In this document: positions 22,813-33,778 of the stretch, one piece after another
Layout: each line of letters starts with the position of its first letter
How positions within the stretch are numbered: position 1 is the stretch's first letter
Origin: Xiphydria camelus
Lineage: Eukaryota; Arthropoda; Insecta; Hymenoptera; Xiphydriidae
Direction of reading: 5' to 3'
NCBI GenBank assembly: GCA_963678675.1
Contig: OY783191.1
Location: forward strand, 16,211,096-16,275,095
Length of the DNA: 64,000 bases
The notes under the pieces: model-generated
Seen by the model: the letters and a program-made list of their open reading frames with translations, nothing else
Database searches by the model: none
Told to the model about the DNA's origin: nothing
Program-made: the position numbers and the translations under genes

Positions 22813-23110
22813 CACAGTGCGGCGAGTCAATGGGAAATAGGGAAAAAACTGAAAACTTAACTATAACGAAGTTTTAGTGATACAATTTTGTTGAATTTTC
22901 ATTTAATTGTACATTGAAATATATATTTCGTCAAAGAAGTAAAATAATATCACATTGTTTAAACTTTTCAGGTTGCGTTATTAGCAATATGAAACTCAAC
23001 TAAAAGAATACTTTTTTTGAAGTAAATATTACATTCCTGCGTAAGATATGTACATACAATTAATTAAAAATTAATTTTTACGAACATTTAGCACTAAATA
23101 TTCTGAATCA

Positions 23111-25000
23111 TCAATCGCATGAATTTTCACTACAAAGAAGGTAGCTTTCAATATCATCATCGAATATTCTTGTTCGCCTCCGTACAATTTTCCTGTTCAT
23201 GGAAATATACGGGTCAGACATCAGCAATAGGTTGTTTATTACGTCTTGACAATTATTTAATCTTGAGGACTTTCTAGCGTGATTTAATCTAGTGCGTCGA
23301 AAAACTTTGTGCGTAGCTTCGAGAGCCTCCTCAGACAATTGTCCAATTGGTATTTCAAAATATTTCATGATGTCAACTGCGTGAAAGAAGAGTTTATGCA
23401 AAGTACTTGGCATGTAATACCAAGAATAATGTTGTAAATACAGGTCTTTGGTTTGACAAAGGAGTAATTTAAATTGTTCCAAATCAACAGCTGAACCTCT
23501 TGCAATAACACGTAGAATCACAGAGAACTTTTGAATCAAAGTCTCATTGATTCCAGTAATTTCAGAGCTTAGCTTAGAGTTCGCAAAAAACCTCCGCGCA
23601 GTATTACCATCATTTGACGACCCAAACCCTGGTTTCGGCTGGTCAACATTTAAACCCATTTTTGATTGGAACTCAGATTGAATTCGTTTTTTCTCAGCAT
23701 GAAATAAAACTTTGTTTTCATATTCTTGAACTCGCCATTTTTTAAAACGAAGCCTGTATGCAATATGTAAGAGACATTCAAACAACCTTATCCAAAGGTG
23801 TAATGTTGATAGTCCAAAACGGTAATTTTCCTCATTTGGAGACTTCTCATAACATTTAACGGTGTTCATTTCACTAGGTAACGCGCCACATATAAAACAT
23901 TTTGAGGTAGAGCTTGTTTCTGACAAAATGTTACAAACACTTCCATCAACCATGGTCAAAAGAAATTCGAAGCATACTTTGAGACTATAGCCAGATACAC
24001 TCTCAGTACAATCTTCAAGGCTTTTTATTTTAGCCTGCATAGAAATCTCTTCTTGTTGAACAAGCTCAGGACATTCTTTGTAAAAGACAAACTTAATGGG
24101 CCTACAAAATAGAACAGATCCAGGGGTTTCATTATTCCACAGACACTCGCCTGAATTTATATCAATTAATCTCAGAGGAACAAAGGCGATTAAAAACAAG
24201 TATTCATCCGTATTCTTCGAATTTTCAAATTTTTGTTTGTAGATACTGTGACTACCACTACCGTCAAAGCCCCATTTACACACCAGTTTACCTCTTGTAT
24301 CTTTCCCTATTTTTACAGACTCTGATATGCTATGAACAGTTTTCTTCATAACATCTTGCAAATCAACTTCCCCAGATGTTTTAGTTACAGTTGTTTTCGG
24401 CAACACCCCTTTTTTCGTATGTCGAATAGCATACAGACTAGGAAAACAGTCCTTGTGTAATGTATTTACTGTACTCCTCAAAACCTCATATTTCCTCTCT
24501 GTTAGGTCAAGGTCTAGATACAATGATAAAGCGTCAACTGGCGATAAACACTTAGCAACATCAACATTTGACAAGCTTGGTCCGGATAATTCTGCGGCAA
24601 AGCTTAGTTCTTCGCGGGATCTTGTTGTGACCAAATCTTCCACTCTCTGTTTCTTTATTTTCGTGCCGCATTCTTCAAATGGTTTTTTTGGTCTTCCACC
24701 TTTGTTCGAAACCGAGGTAGTCGGTGTACTTTTGAAAGAAGTTATTTTTTCAGGAAGAGTATGCACAGAATTCAGCCAATCCTTGTTTTTCTCTAAAAAA
24801 AAGTCACAATTTCTTTTGCACTTTTGCCATCTTCTGTAGATATTTGAACATGTTTTAACATGGTTTTGTAAATCGTCCTCTTCACTTTCCCCCAAACTCT
24901 CTTTCAAATTAAATCTGGATCTTATAAAGGCCGCAACAACAGACGATCGGTCGTCCGGGACAGACGACCACGCTTCGAAGAGTTCCCGATTCGTACACAT
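23111..25000 (-). CDS. Transib transposase
   Basis: A 629-residue open frame starts at the first ATG after a stop. Family landmarks include KWGFDGSG with Asp 246 as the first likely catalytic residue, and TMVDGSV with Asp 352 as the second. CFICG (368-372) is followed later by GFGSSNDGNTARRFF. LSEEALEATHKVFRRTR supplies Glu 561 as the third. LHLWIRLFECLLHIAYR is a hallmark shared with the RAG1 core. Transib enzymes cut at CAC-starting ends with hairpin formation and are accepted relatives of the RAG1 recombinase. No frameshift or stop is visible, so the gene may still be functional. The extreme N terminus could be slightly longer, because an overlapping frame extends upstream. Confidence 0.9.
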   Translation of the reverse strand: MCTNRELFEAWSSVPDDRSSVVAAFIRSRFNLKESLGESEEDDLQNHVKTCSNIYRRWQKCKRNCDFFLEKNKDWLNSVHTLPEKITSFKSTPTTSVSNKGGRPKKPFEECGTKIKKQRVEDLVTTRSREELSFAAELSGPSLSNVDVAKCLSPVDALSLYLDLDLTERKYEVLRSTVNTLHKDCFPSLYAIRHTKKGVLPKTTVTKTSGEVDLQDVMKKTVHSISESVKIGKDTRGKLVCKWGFDGSGSHSIYKQKFENSKNTDEYLFLIAFVPLRLIDINSGECLWNNETPGSVLFCRPIKFVFYKECPELVQQEEISMQAKIKSLEDCTESVSGYSLKVCFEFLLTMVDGSVCNILSETSSTSKCFICGALPSEMNTVKCYEKSPNEENYRFGLSTLHLWIRLFECLLHIAYRLRFKKWRVQEYENKVLFHAEKKRIQSEFQSKMGLNVDQPKPGFGSSNDGNTARRFFANSKLSSEITGINETLIQKFSVILRVIARGSAVDLEQFKLLLCQTKDLYLQHYSWYYMPSTLHKLFFHAVDIMKYFEIPIGQLSEEALEATHKVFRRTRLNHARKSSRLNNCQDVINNLLLMSDPYISMNRKIVRRRTRIFDDDIESYLLCSENSCD

Positions 25001-26653
25001 TCTCTATAACAGCAATGTTAGGAAACCGTGCGATCAATGCTAGATCTAAGTGGAGTAGTAAATCTTGAAGACACTCGTTCGTGACACGATTACTTACCAA
25101 ACCACTGCAAGGCGGATTTGAAGCTCTCGGCTGTTTTGCTTGAACGTGTGTGTGGTGAAGTAGTTTAAACCTCGCGGTTAATCCAAATGAGTTAACACTG
25201 CACTCATTATATTATTGGTAATATATTCGAGTTAAAGAGATACAGTATTTTGATGATTTAACCGTGTCTTACACTTAGCTGTTTCGAATGCACGATATGA
25301 AGACGAACCGTTTAATTACAAGTTAGCGCTTGCACTTTGAATACACTGTGTACGGTCAGCGGTGCACTTCGTTTATGCATTAATACGTATTTAGTTGCGG
25401 CTTATATACCTTCATCTAACAGTAGTTGAAAAATGGTGGGTATAGCGTGGGCTGATGCGGTGCGCCCTGATTGGCTAGGAGAGACTGACAATAGAATAAA
25501 GGATGGCGTTGGTTATTTTTCGCATCCCGTATCTAGTGGACAAGGGTACCGTTGCTCGCAATTAGCCTTCCTGGAAAAGGTACAACGTTGCGAACTCATT
25601 AGCGGCCTAGATTTGCCGAAATATATCGCCTAATGGATAGATTGACCCCAACATTAGTCAGGTATTTCGATCGCGATGACACTGAGTGATAAGAATCAAT
25701 ATTTAGAATTCTGACTATTGTCTGTCGGAAGATTAAGACACTGCTGCGTATGAAAAAGTAGCAGATACTTTCAGCCGTGATGGTATTACCGCATATAGCA
25801 ATTCGATGCTATGCGATAAATTATTTTAAAATTTATTTGGACAATAAACTTTTCAAAATATCTCGAAACGGTAAGGAATGCGACGGAATAGAAATAATAT
25901 TGGGGTTTCAAAGGGGGTCGAACTTTAAATTATATTAATTTTACCGTAGAAAGCGAATTGATAATTTGTTTAAACAATAAACTTATGTACATATCTTGAA
26001 AATTATGAGAGATACGAAGAAGCGGGTAAAATTTTAAAACGGTACGTAGGAATTCGAATCCGAAGCCGCGATCTTATTACCGAAGTAATAGTACGAGCCT
26101 CTATTGAGGCACGCGGCAAGGATTAAAAAATGCTGTATATCAAAGGCTAGCAGGTACTAGCAGCCAAATTTTGCTTAAGCGAATAAAGGCTATTGTACTC
26201 TGTACGTTAGAACAAGAATTAGCTCGACACCTCATGACACTCATTAGATAAACCTTCTGAAAGTCAACAACTTTGACGGAGTTGAAGTAAAATGAGGCCT
26301 CACTCAAATAGGCGATTAAAACAATAACAACCAATAAGAGTAACAAAGAATAGGTCGAAAACATAGTTCTTACTCTAATGAACAAAATCTATGCAAACAA
26401 ACCGATGATTTTCGGGCGAATTCACATTTTCCAATAAATCGAAATCTCCGCGTCGCACACCTCCTCTGTGTGTAACGTAGACTGCTCAAACAAGCTGATA
26501 TTCAGAGCGGTGTTGCACAGGTGCCAGTGGAATTTTTCGTAAACAAGCTTTAGTTTCTTGTTTGGGGACTATTTCTTTTGACCTACGTGTGTTTTAGAAC
26601 CATTTTTGTACAACTTGATTTTTTGGGTTTTTTCCATTGGTCGCCGCACTGTG
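25001..26653 (-). other. Transib 5' non-coding region
   Basis: About 1.65 kb separates the transposase start from the Transib right terminus. It is AT-rich, unlike the surrounding LINE, and holds no frame I would call a gene. Promoter or small upstream exons may lie here, but no clear splice pair was found. Confidence 0.6.
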
Positions 26654-28489
26654 CGCCGTCCCGGCGCCTCTTTCACGCCCCCGGAGGGAGGAGGCACGTT
26701 CACCTTGCCCCCTGCCGCCCGGCTCGCCCCCTCTTTTGCAGGCCTGGATGGACCGGGCTGCGGGGTCCCCCCCCCCCCCTCCGCACCCGTAGCCGCCTTT
26801 GCCTCCCTAGCTCTGGCAGCCTTGGCTGTCTTTGCACGCTTGCGCTTCTGGCTAGTGGTGGTTACCACTCTCCAGGCGTCCTCTCCCGCCGGCCGTTGCT
26901 CCAACGGGGGAAAGGCCTCCAAGTCCAGGCGCGCAGGCCCGGTGAGGGTCCTATCCTCCACCACTCTAGGGGGGTTTCTGCTACCGCCAGGCGCGGGTGC
27001 AGTCCCCTCCTTCATGCCAGCAGGGCGAGAGGCCCCTCCAGACTCCCGAAGGATTTCCCTCCGGAGTGTGGCGAGCGTCGCCATCTGCTGGTCTATTTGT
27101 CGGACGTATCCGGCCATCTCCGGTGCAACCACTGTCACACCACGAGCCTCCGAAGGCCCCTCCTCCTCAAGAGCGACCTCACCGGGCTGTCCCGACGAAA
27201 GGCCCTCTTCCGCGCCTGCAGGGGGGCTTTCGCCCACCCTGCTTTTGCTCCCGACGCCCCCGTTCTTCCGGGTCCTCCGGTCCCCACCTTGTGGTGACAT
27301 CGACCCCTTCAGGACGGGTGGGGGCATCTCCCTCGCCTTCTCCTTCCCCTCACCCTCAGGCGTGGGGTGCCTGAGCTCGAGAGGCAGGGGCGTATCCCTC
27401 GCTCTCTCTCTCTCTATCCTCCTCCTCTCCCCCTCGCCCTCCGGCGTGGAGTGCCTGAACTCGAGGGGAGGGGCCCGCGAACGGGCCTCCCCGATCTCTC
27501 CCCTGAGGCGGGCAATCGTCCTATCCTGCTCGGCGACACGGCGCTCCAGCTCCTCATTTCTGGCCCGGATAAGCGCCGGATCCCCCTTCTCAACCGCTCT
27601 CTCCACGAGGACCACGAGGCCCTCCTCGAGGCAATCCCGTGCAACCTTCAGGAGGTGGCTAAACCGCCCCTGAAGGTTTCCGCTCCTTGTCCTTACATGC
27701 TCCACGACAATCAGCGACTCCCTCAGGACCTCGCTGACCGCCGTGGCGTCCATGTATTTCATGGCCTCTGTGTCCGGCTCAAAGATGAGGCCGACTTTCT
27801 TTCCGGGGCCCGAGCTCTTTTTCCACCTCAGACGCTCCATTTCGCGACGCTCCTCGCTCACGGCAGGCTCCCTGGTGGCCTTCTTCACCATCCTCCTCGC
27901 CGACAAGGCTGGTCTCGCCTCTTCCCCGCTCTCTGACCCCGACTCCGGACTCGACAAAGCCATACGCTTCGCCGTCTTCCGGGCGGGCCTTGGCCCAGCC
28001 TCCGGTGACCCCGGCTCCGCCAGGCTCTCCATCACGGCCGCCCCACAAACACTGCGCCCATCTTCAGGCACTTCCCTCTCCGCCGGGATGGAGGATGGAC
28101 TCTCCTCCATCCTTTCCATCGTGGAGCACCGCGCCCCCCCCCCCCCCCCCCGTATTCCACGGGGCCAGGATCGTCTCCTGGGAGGTTATGGACCTCGACC
28201 CCGCCTCCGAAGGGGCGGGAATCGGGGTCCCCTCCCCGCGAGGGGGATCCCGCCGCGCCTTCTCCTCCAGGCCGACGAAGACCATCTCACCATCCTCGCC
28301 TTCCTCGCGGTAGCCGAGGTGTCCCAAGTCGGGCTCCACCACGACCACCTCTGGCTCCTGCTGATCGCCGGAGTCGCGGCGCTCACGCGGGTTGCCCGTC
28401 GAGGCGGCCTCCCCGCGCGACTCGCCCTCCAGGCCTCTCCCCGGCTCGCTCCTCGAGCCCACCTCTCCCTTCGTCCTTTCCTCCTCCAC
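26654..28489 (-). pseudogene. LINE ORF1, N-terminal part
   Basis: The likely start is the ATG at 28489 (MEEERTKGEVGSRSEPGRG). That frame ends about 140 codons later. A second frame, open from 28119, carries the rest, and the two overlap at a C run at 28134-28150. A homopolymer length change is the simplest explanation for the frame break. The middle region around EELERRVAEQDRTIARLRGE looks like a coiled coil, and low-complexity Pro/Glu/Arg sequence follows. ORF1 continues beyond the Transib insertion at 22812. Confidence 0.75.
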
Positions 28490-28900
28490 GTCTTGTTTTT
28501 ATTTCAACTCCATTTTGTTCCCATGAATGCCTAGGGAAAAACACGGTCCGCGGTGGCAGAGCCCCGGTTGCCACCGTAAGGCCTTCATACGACGGGGTTC
28601 GGTCCTGTACCCCGAAGGCACCGTTCATGACACCACACCCTGGTGCCACGCGGGTCCTCAGCACGGTAGCCCACACCTTGACCTTGGGCTCCCCCGTAAG
28701 GTCGGGAAGACACCGGTGGCCCTCCTCCACAACACACCCCGCCACCCAGGGTGATCCCCCCACAAGGGGGTCAGTCGGCTCTTAGTTGACCGGCAGCCGC
28801 AGCCCCCGGCGTTAACTCCCGCCCAACATGGCACCGCCGGTTACCGCGGCCGCCGACCGTCAGCCCCCCCACCACGACAAGGTGGCCGACCACGGGGGAG
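28490..28900 (-). other. LINE 5' untranslated region
   Basis: GC-rich sequence from the 5' boundary of the LINE to the presumed ORF1 start. R1-clade elements usually carry an internal promoter here; I see no motif that proves it. Confidence 0.6.
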
Positions 28901-29092
28901 ACTATGTTAAACCTAAGATGCCGAACTAAATTGTAATAAATTTAAACTCATATTAAAGCATATTAAATTGTCTTTCAAACACCACATTTCTTTTTTTGAT
29001 CTGATGAATAGTTTCTAAAATAAATATATTTGAAGTCAAAAGTTTACAGTGGGCCGATTTCTATGCACGCAAGTGTATATTACCCCTGATGA

Positions 29093-29257
29093 ATATCGAT
29101 ACCTTACTTTGAAAACCTCGTAAGTTCAATTTTTGACAAAAATGCCATTTATAGATTAGGTACTGTGTTCAGATTTTAAACCTTAATGCAGTAAGCTATA
29201 AATGGCATTTTTGTCAAAAATTGAACTTACGAGGTTTTCAAAGTAAGGTATCGATAT
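29093..29257. mobile_element. Palindromic MITE, ATATCGATACC family, copy 1
   Basis: The ends ATATCGATACCTTACTTTG are inverted, and about 70-bp arms match almost perfectly. A close relative of 161 bp lies at 34677-34837. No target duplication can be separated from the palindromic ends. Confidence 0.8.
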
Positions 29258-29286
29258 GTAAAACGTAAGAGAATTAAATTTTTTAA

Positions 29287-29937
29287 GGTAGTATGGTCAC
29301 GAATCGATTTCCAAGATTTAAATACGAAATAATTATGTACGCAAGCTAATATCAATAGAAACCTCCTGGTGCAATTTGGGGTAGATTGATCGTTTAGTAT
29401 GTCTGATAAAAATTAATTACCGAGTAGAAAATAACCCAGAGTCTTATGGGCAAGACACATTTCTCGGGGTTTGTAGGTAAAATCCAAGATTAAAATATTA
29501 CAAAAAATACCAAAAAACGGCGAAGAAAACAAAAATTTTAAACCATTGATTTAAATTATTGACCGTTTGATACTTTAGTTATAACTAATTTCTCCTTCTC
29601 GGTGCTCGGAAATAGCGTGTCGAGTAGATGCGGCATCGTCGCATCAGTGGAGTGGGTTCAAGTGTGCATTTCAAATCTCGTTTTCTCTACTAGGGCCACG
29701 AGCTGTGTTGATGATATGCGTTGCCACCGTTGCCACACATAAAAAGACGCTAGTCAAAGGAAGCACATTATTTGAATAATAAATGAAAAATAATTAAAAT
29801 AATCGACTAATTCTTATGGTCATAAAATTTATAATTCACAAAGAAAATTTTCAATTATAAATCATAGTTTTTTGATGACTTTTTTTATATTTCTTTTACG
29901 GACATTCAACGATCACTTTGGAGAGTGACCATACTAC
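29287..29937. mobile_element. TTAA-flanked MITE, GGTAGTATGG ends
   Basis: TTAA at 29283-29286 and 29938-29941 flanks termini GTAGTATGGTCAC and the inverse. The 651-bp interior is AT-rich and non-coding. The purine start and TTAA duplication suggest a Kolobok-type non-autonomous element. Confidence 0.65.
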
Positions 29938-30257
29938 TTAATTGAAAAAAATTGAACAATTATTTGAAAAAATGTTAAAAAGTTAATTTTTCGTCCGATT
30001 TATTAGCGAGCGTTTCATTCATAAACGTTTAGAGCGCCGTGGTGGAGGTGACGCCGGACTAATAACGAGCGGCCTTATAACGAGAGTAAAATAGAAACAT
30101 TTCGAGCGCCGTGGTGGGGGTGATGCTTGAGCGAAGCGGCCTTATAACGAGTGGCCTTTTAACGAAAGTTGGCTGTATTGGATCCACTATATTGAATTTC
30201 AAAAAGTTTCAGATAAAAGTTGCAGATATTCTAAAACTGTGCAATACTTGTCTAACA

Positions 30258-30677
30258 TACCGTATGTCGGAGCCCAAACCGTTCAAGCGCCGATACCTAT
30301 GGCCGATAACTTGAAATTTGTCTTCGGCAGTGTTTGCCGACGGTTGAAAATTGGATAGTTAGAGATGGCTTGAGAAGAGTACGCTGTGTGTACTGCGTGA
30401 GAGCGAAAAGTGTAAAATGTCTGATTTCTCGATAGTTGTTAATTCGAGAGATCGAAGTATTAGTAATAAACGAAACACTTCGATCTCCCGAATTGACAGC
30501 TATCGGGAAATCAGACGTTTGACACTTTTCGCTCTCACGCAGTACATACAGCGCACTCTTTTGAAGCCATCTCTAACTATCAAATTTTCAACCGTCGACA
30601 AACACTGCCGAAGACAAATTTCAAGTTATCGGCCATAGGAATCGGCGCTTGAGCGGTTTGGGCTCGGACATACGGTA
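30258..30677. mobile_element. Palindromic foldback MITE, 420 bp
   Basis: Arms of about 200 bp are nearly perfect inverted copies, ending TACCGTATGTCGGAGCCC. The centre at about 30455-30475 is the only unpaired segment. No gene lies within. Confidence 0.85.
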
Positions 30678-30913
30678 TTTTCTTTCTGACCAACTGTTTT
30701 CTTGAAATTAATTAATTAAATATTTATAGTCGCTATTTGGAAATCACCATTTTGAAATTGCCATTTTAGACTAAGTAGATCATCTATATCTATTGTAAAT
30801 GTGATTTTTTAAGCCGTGGCGGAACTCAGTCGGTTCAATCGTTTAACCGCTATTTTATATAATAGTTTAAAAAGAGAGGACGAGAACAACTATAATCTTT
30901 TTCATTATTTTAG

Positions 30914-31148
30914 AAACAATGCCAGATCGAATGAAAATGCAGGACTCGATGGTAGTTGTAGTAGTTCACGACCGCTTAGTATTCAAGGACCTCAACCAGA
31001 AGACACGACTACTCAGGGTACATTCCAACCAATTTCAAATCAGCCCAGGCAACCTACTAATTTGCAAGGACTACTTAGGTTTGCAATGGAAGCAACAAGG
31101 TCGGAAGATGTGCCTCGCAGCTCTCAATTTCAACCATTAGACGAAGAG
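30914..31148 (+). CDS. HSPBP1 N-terminal exon
   Basis: The exon is bounded by an acceptor (TTCATTATTTTAG) and a donor (GAGGTAACA). It encodes a Ser/Gln/Pro-rich lead followed by the Fes1-type N-terminal motif NLQGLLRFAMEA and ends LDEE. This is the start of HspBP1, which binds the Hsp70 ATPase domain and promotes nucleotide release. The 3' end is phase 0 and joins directly to RKSFLNEA at 56187. The initiator Met must lie in an upstream exon, because there is no in-frame ATG ahead of the motif. I could not find that exon in the window. Confidence 0.75.
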
Positions 31149-31667
31149 GTAACATTTAAATTCACACACAAAGCTCCCCGTTTCTTCCACCCTAATAATG
31201 TGATAGAATCTATCGTAACGGTGCAACAGTTACCTATAATAAAATATTGTAATAAGATTATATTTTCTGTTATCAATTTAATTTACTTTCAGTAGGTAAT
31301 AATCAGGCCAACAACAACAATAATCAATACACGTCTGACGTTTCGGTTCCTCTTCGAACCCTCTTCAGAGACGTGATGACCCACAGATACTTGAATTCCC
31401 TATTTGTATCTATAACTCTATCAACCGTTTCCCCTCCTTTTCCTGTTTATATTTCTAACTTTATGAACCGTTATCCCCTCCATTCCCCACTTCCATTCCT
31501 TCTTAATCCCCTAACAATCTTTACTAATAACACTGTCATCTTAATAATGTAAATTACGAAAGTATTGTTAATAACCCATAAACCAATCTCTATAATCAAT
31601 ATTATTGTTACATCTACATTTTAATTTTTAAATTATTGATTGATAAATTTGATGAAGTTCAACACTA

Positions 31668-31777
31668 GGGTAAGTTCACCAGTGAATGAACACCTATGCA
31701 GATGACAAAATCCAGTGAATGATCGAAACTTTACATTTCAAAAGCATTGAAGTGTTGATTCACTGGTGCTTCTACCC
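31668..31777. mobile_element. MITE in left end of Penelope element
   Basis: The 110-bp element has inverted ends GGGTAAGTTCACCAGTG and the inverse, flanked by TA. The right-end Penelope copy (GATAGTGTTGAAC near 36940) lacks it and shows the unoccupied site with a single TA, which proves the insertion. Confidence 0.8.
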
Positions 31778-31826
31778 TATTAGTTTTAATATTTATATTG
31801 TCTTTAATTTCGTTAATATAAAAACT

Positions 31827-32085
31827 TTATAATATCTTTCTCTTTGCCCAATGTTTTTCTCGTGACAAAATTATAAGATTATCAAACTCAAAAACATGTT
31901 TATTGCCAATTGCATGCTTAGAAAGACCAGTGCGTTCTTTGCCCATTCTAAAACTATACTGATGTTCATATAAGCGTTTTTTAAGGCATTTGCCTGTCTC
32001 ACCAATATACTTTTTACCACAATCTTCACAATTAATCTGGTAAACAACATTGTTATTCAAATCTATCTTTAACTAATCTTTTCCT
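31827..32085 (-). pseudogene. GIY-YIG endonuclease, inverted partial copy
   Basis: The minus-strand sequence encodes VVYQINCEDCGKKYIGETGK and then KRLYEHQ, the GIY-YIG fold signature of Penelope endonucleases. It runs to HWAKRKIL before a frameshift. It is the inverted duplicate of the domain at 33879-37038, is not attached to an RT and is non-functional by itself. Confidence 0.8.
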
Positions 32086-32177
32086 GAATTAAAAAATGTT
32101 GAGTGTTCAATTTTGAAAACAGATATATATTTCATAAAATGTGATAAAGTAAATATAACGGTTGCGATTGAGAAAGA

Positions 32178-33280
32178 AAAATATTTGGACGGTTGTAATT
32201 CATGTTTGTCTGACGAAACAACTTATAAGTTAGTAAACAGAGTTTGTCAGTTCAATAGAGAAAAAAAGCAGACGATATTATAAAATCTTGGGAACAATTA
32301 AATTTTATTAAAAAAAGTCTAAGTAGTGTTGCGAAAAGTAATAACGCGGTTGTTGCTAGAGCCTATGGTCTTCCTAAGATACATAAAAAGGATCTATCAT
32401 GGCATATAATTGTTTCATCTATTGTATTTTCTACTTATAAATTAGCTTCTTTATTAACTGGTTTTTTGGATAAATATGTTGGAAACACAGATTTAACAAT
32501 AAAAGGTAGTTGGTCTTTCGTTAAAGATTTAAAAAAAACGATCGTACCTGAAAATCATGTATTGATGTCACTTGATATTGTGTCGTTATTTACAAATATT
32601 CCTTTAGATTTAGATGTTAAATGTTTAAAAGATTTGAAAAATGAGTTTGAAAATATATTTCATATGCCAATAAATGAAATAATTAGAGCTGTTAGCTTTG
32701 TTTTTGATAATACATATTTTGTGTTTAACGGGGTGTATTGCAAACAAATTTGTGGATGCCCAATGGGTTCTCCATTATCGCCTATTATTGCAAATTTAGT
32801 TTTGGAAAGAATTCAGAAAGAGGCTTTGTCAAAATTAAGTTTTCAATTGCCAATTTTTAAAAGTTACGTAGATGATATTTTTGCATTGGTTCCTAAAAAT
32901 AGGATTGAAGAATTGATGGAAGCGTTTAATTCCATACATGGGAGAATACAAGTCACTTATGAGATGGAAGAGAATGGGTCAATTCCGTTTTTGGATGTCA
33001 GTGTAAAAAGGGAAGACAATAGATTAGTAGATTAATTGCGAATTGGTATCAAAAACCTTGTTGGCCAGGAAAATATATCAATTTTCATTCTATGCATCTC
33101 ATAACACATAAGATAGGTATGATAAAAGGGTTGATTAATAGAGCAATTAAATTATCAGATCCTATGCATCATGAGCAAAATGTTAGGATTATCAAAGAAA
33201 TTCCAAAATTTAATGATTACCCGCTTGATTTCATAAACAAGATTGTTAAACAAAGAATTAATGAAATTTATAATAGTTAG
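32178..33280 (+). pseudogene. Penelope-like reverse transcriptase
   Basis: Motifs in order are ARAYGLPKIHK, LMSLDIVSLFTNIP, CGCPMGSPLSPIIAN and the catalytic SYVDDIFALV, then PFLDVSVKRED. The upstream part is interrupted by a frameshift near 32265, and a frameshift near 33035 separates the end of the RT from the linker that begins near GIMKGLINRAIKLSD. The active-site Asp pair is intact, but the frame is not. The N terminus is cut off by the inverted repeat at 32085. Confidence 0.85.
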
Positions 33281-33342
33281 CCACTACGAGTAATGAAAAT
33301 AGGGCCAATGAAGGCATCGTTGTTTTACCATATGTGGGGGGA

Positions 33343-33778
33343 CTTACAAGGAAAGTACTCGAGGTGTACCTCACCAATTTTCTTCCTTCTGCGATATGTT
33401 GTAGTATATCAAAAAACATTAGACGCGTATTTTTTGTACGTGCTAATTCGGTCATTTAAGGGGTGAAAATCACCCCTAAACTTGACCCCCTAAAACCAAT
33501 TTTCTACGATTTCTACGATTTCCTACAGTAAAAGTACTTCACATGTCATTGTCTCTCGATAAGGAATATTCAATTTGTTTCATTAAGAAATTCAACGTAG
33601 TTTTTGAGAAATCGTAGAAAATTGGTTTTAGGGGGTCAAGTTTAGGGGTGATTTTCACCCCTTAATGACTGAGTTAGAACGTACAAAAAAATACGTGTCT
33701 AATATTTTTTGATATACTACAACATATCGCAGAATGAAGAAAATCGGTGAGGTACACCTCGAGTACTTTCCTTGTTAG
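33343..33778. mobile_element. Palindromic MITE inside Penelope ORF
   Basis: The ends CTTACAAGGAAAGTACTCG and the inverse match, and arms of about 200 bp fold on each other. Inner hairpins include GGGGTGAAAATCACCCC. It sits in the linker between RT and GIY-YIG: the host frame reads VVLPYVGGLT before it and resumes after it. Confidence 0.8.

Larger units (their letters stand above)
22813..26653 (-). mobile_element. Transib transposon (RAG1-like) inside LINE ORF1
   Basis: The ends are CACAGTGCGGCGA and the inverse, matching the CACWRTG start expected of Transib. The 5-bp target duplication is perfect: CGCCG at 22808-22812 and 26654-26658, which reads CGGCG on the minus strand and fits the CGNCG preference of this superfamily. 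It is 3841 bp long with one transposase gene. Excising it with one duplication restores the ORF1 frame, so it landed in an intact LINE. Confidence 0.92.
18083..28900 (-). mobile_element. R1-clade LINE inserted in Tc1
   Basis: A minus-strand retrotransposon with a poly(A) tail (poly-T at 18082-18102) is flanked by a 13-14 bp target duplication, ACTATGTTAAACC (18069-18081 and 28901-28913). It has two open frames, ORF1 (gag-like) and ORF2 (endonuclease plus RT), overlapping by 8 bp. It is far more GC-rich than its surroundings. ORF1 is split by Transib; without that insertion the LINE is about 7.0 kb and looks full length. Confidence 0.9.
16634..29075 (+). mobile_element. Tc1-like transposon, split by a LINE
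   Basis: Terminal inverted repeats of about 140 bp start CACTTGCGTGCATAGAAATC and are flanked by TA (16632-16633 and 29076-29077). Removing the LINE at 18083-28900 leaves about 1.6 kb, the usual Tc1 length. It contains one broken transposase gene. Confidence 0.9.
15065..30175. mobile_element. pogo-like element split by nested insertions
   Basis: The left end CAGTCAACTCTCGTTAAAAG and the inverted right end match at 21 of 23 positions, and both are flanked by TA (15063-15064 and 30176-30177). Everything between is mostly later insertion: a TTAA MITE, a Tc1 element carrying a LINE carrying Transib, and two more MITEs. Its own remaining sequence is about 15065-15560, 16290-16633 and 29938-30175. 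The right part holds two tandem copies of a 60-bp segment with GAGCGCCGTGGTGG. No pogo transposase could be recognised. Confidence 0.6.

Noticed and set aside
22808..22830. CGCCG...CGGCG next to the Transib end read as an inverted target duplication
   Set aside because: Including CACAGTGCGGCG in the terminus gives identical direct 5-bp duplications on both sides, which is simpler.
23111..25000. Host RAG1-like domesticated gene
   Set aside because: Intact Transib ends and a perfect target duplication show an ordinary transposon in a LINE.
26578..28534. Plus-strand open frames opposite LINE ORF1
   Set aside because: Pro/Ser/Arg-rich shadows of the minus-strand ORF1 with no conserved motif.
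30816..30913. Upstream extension of the HSPBP1 exon reading
   Set aside because: The frame begins with GTG, has no ATG and is preceded by intron-like sequence; an acceptor at 30911-30913 explains the exon start.
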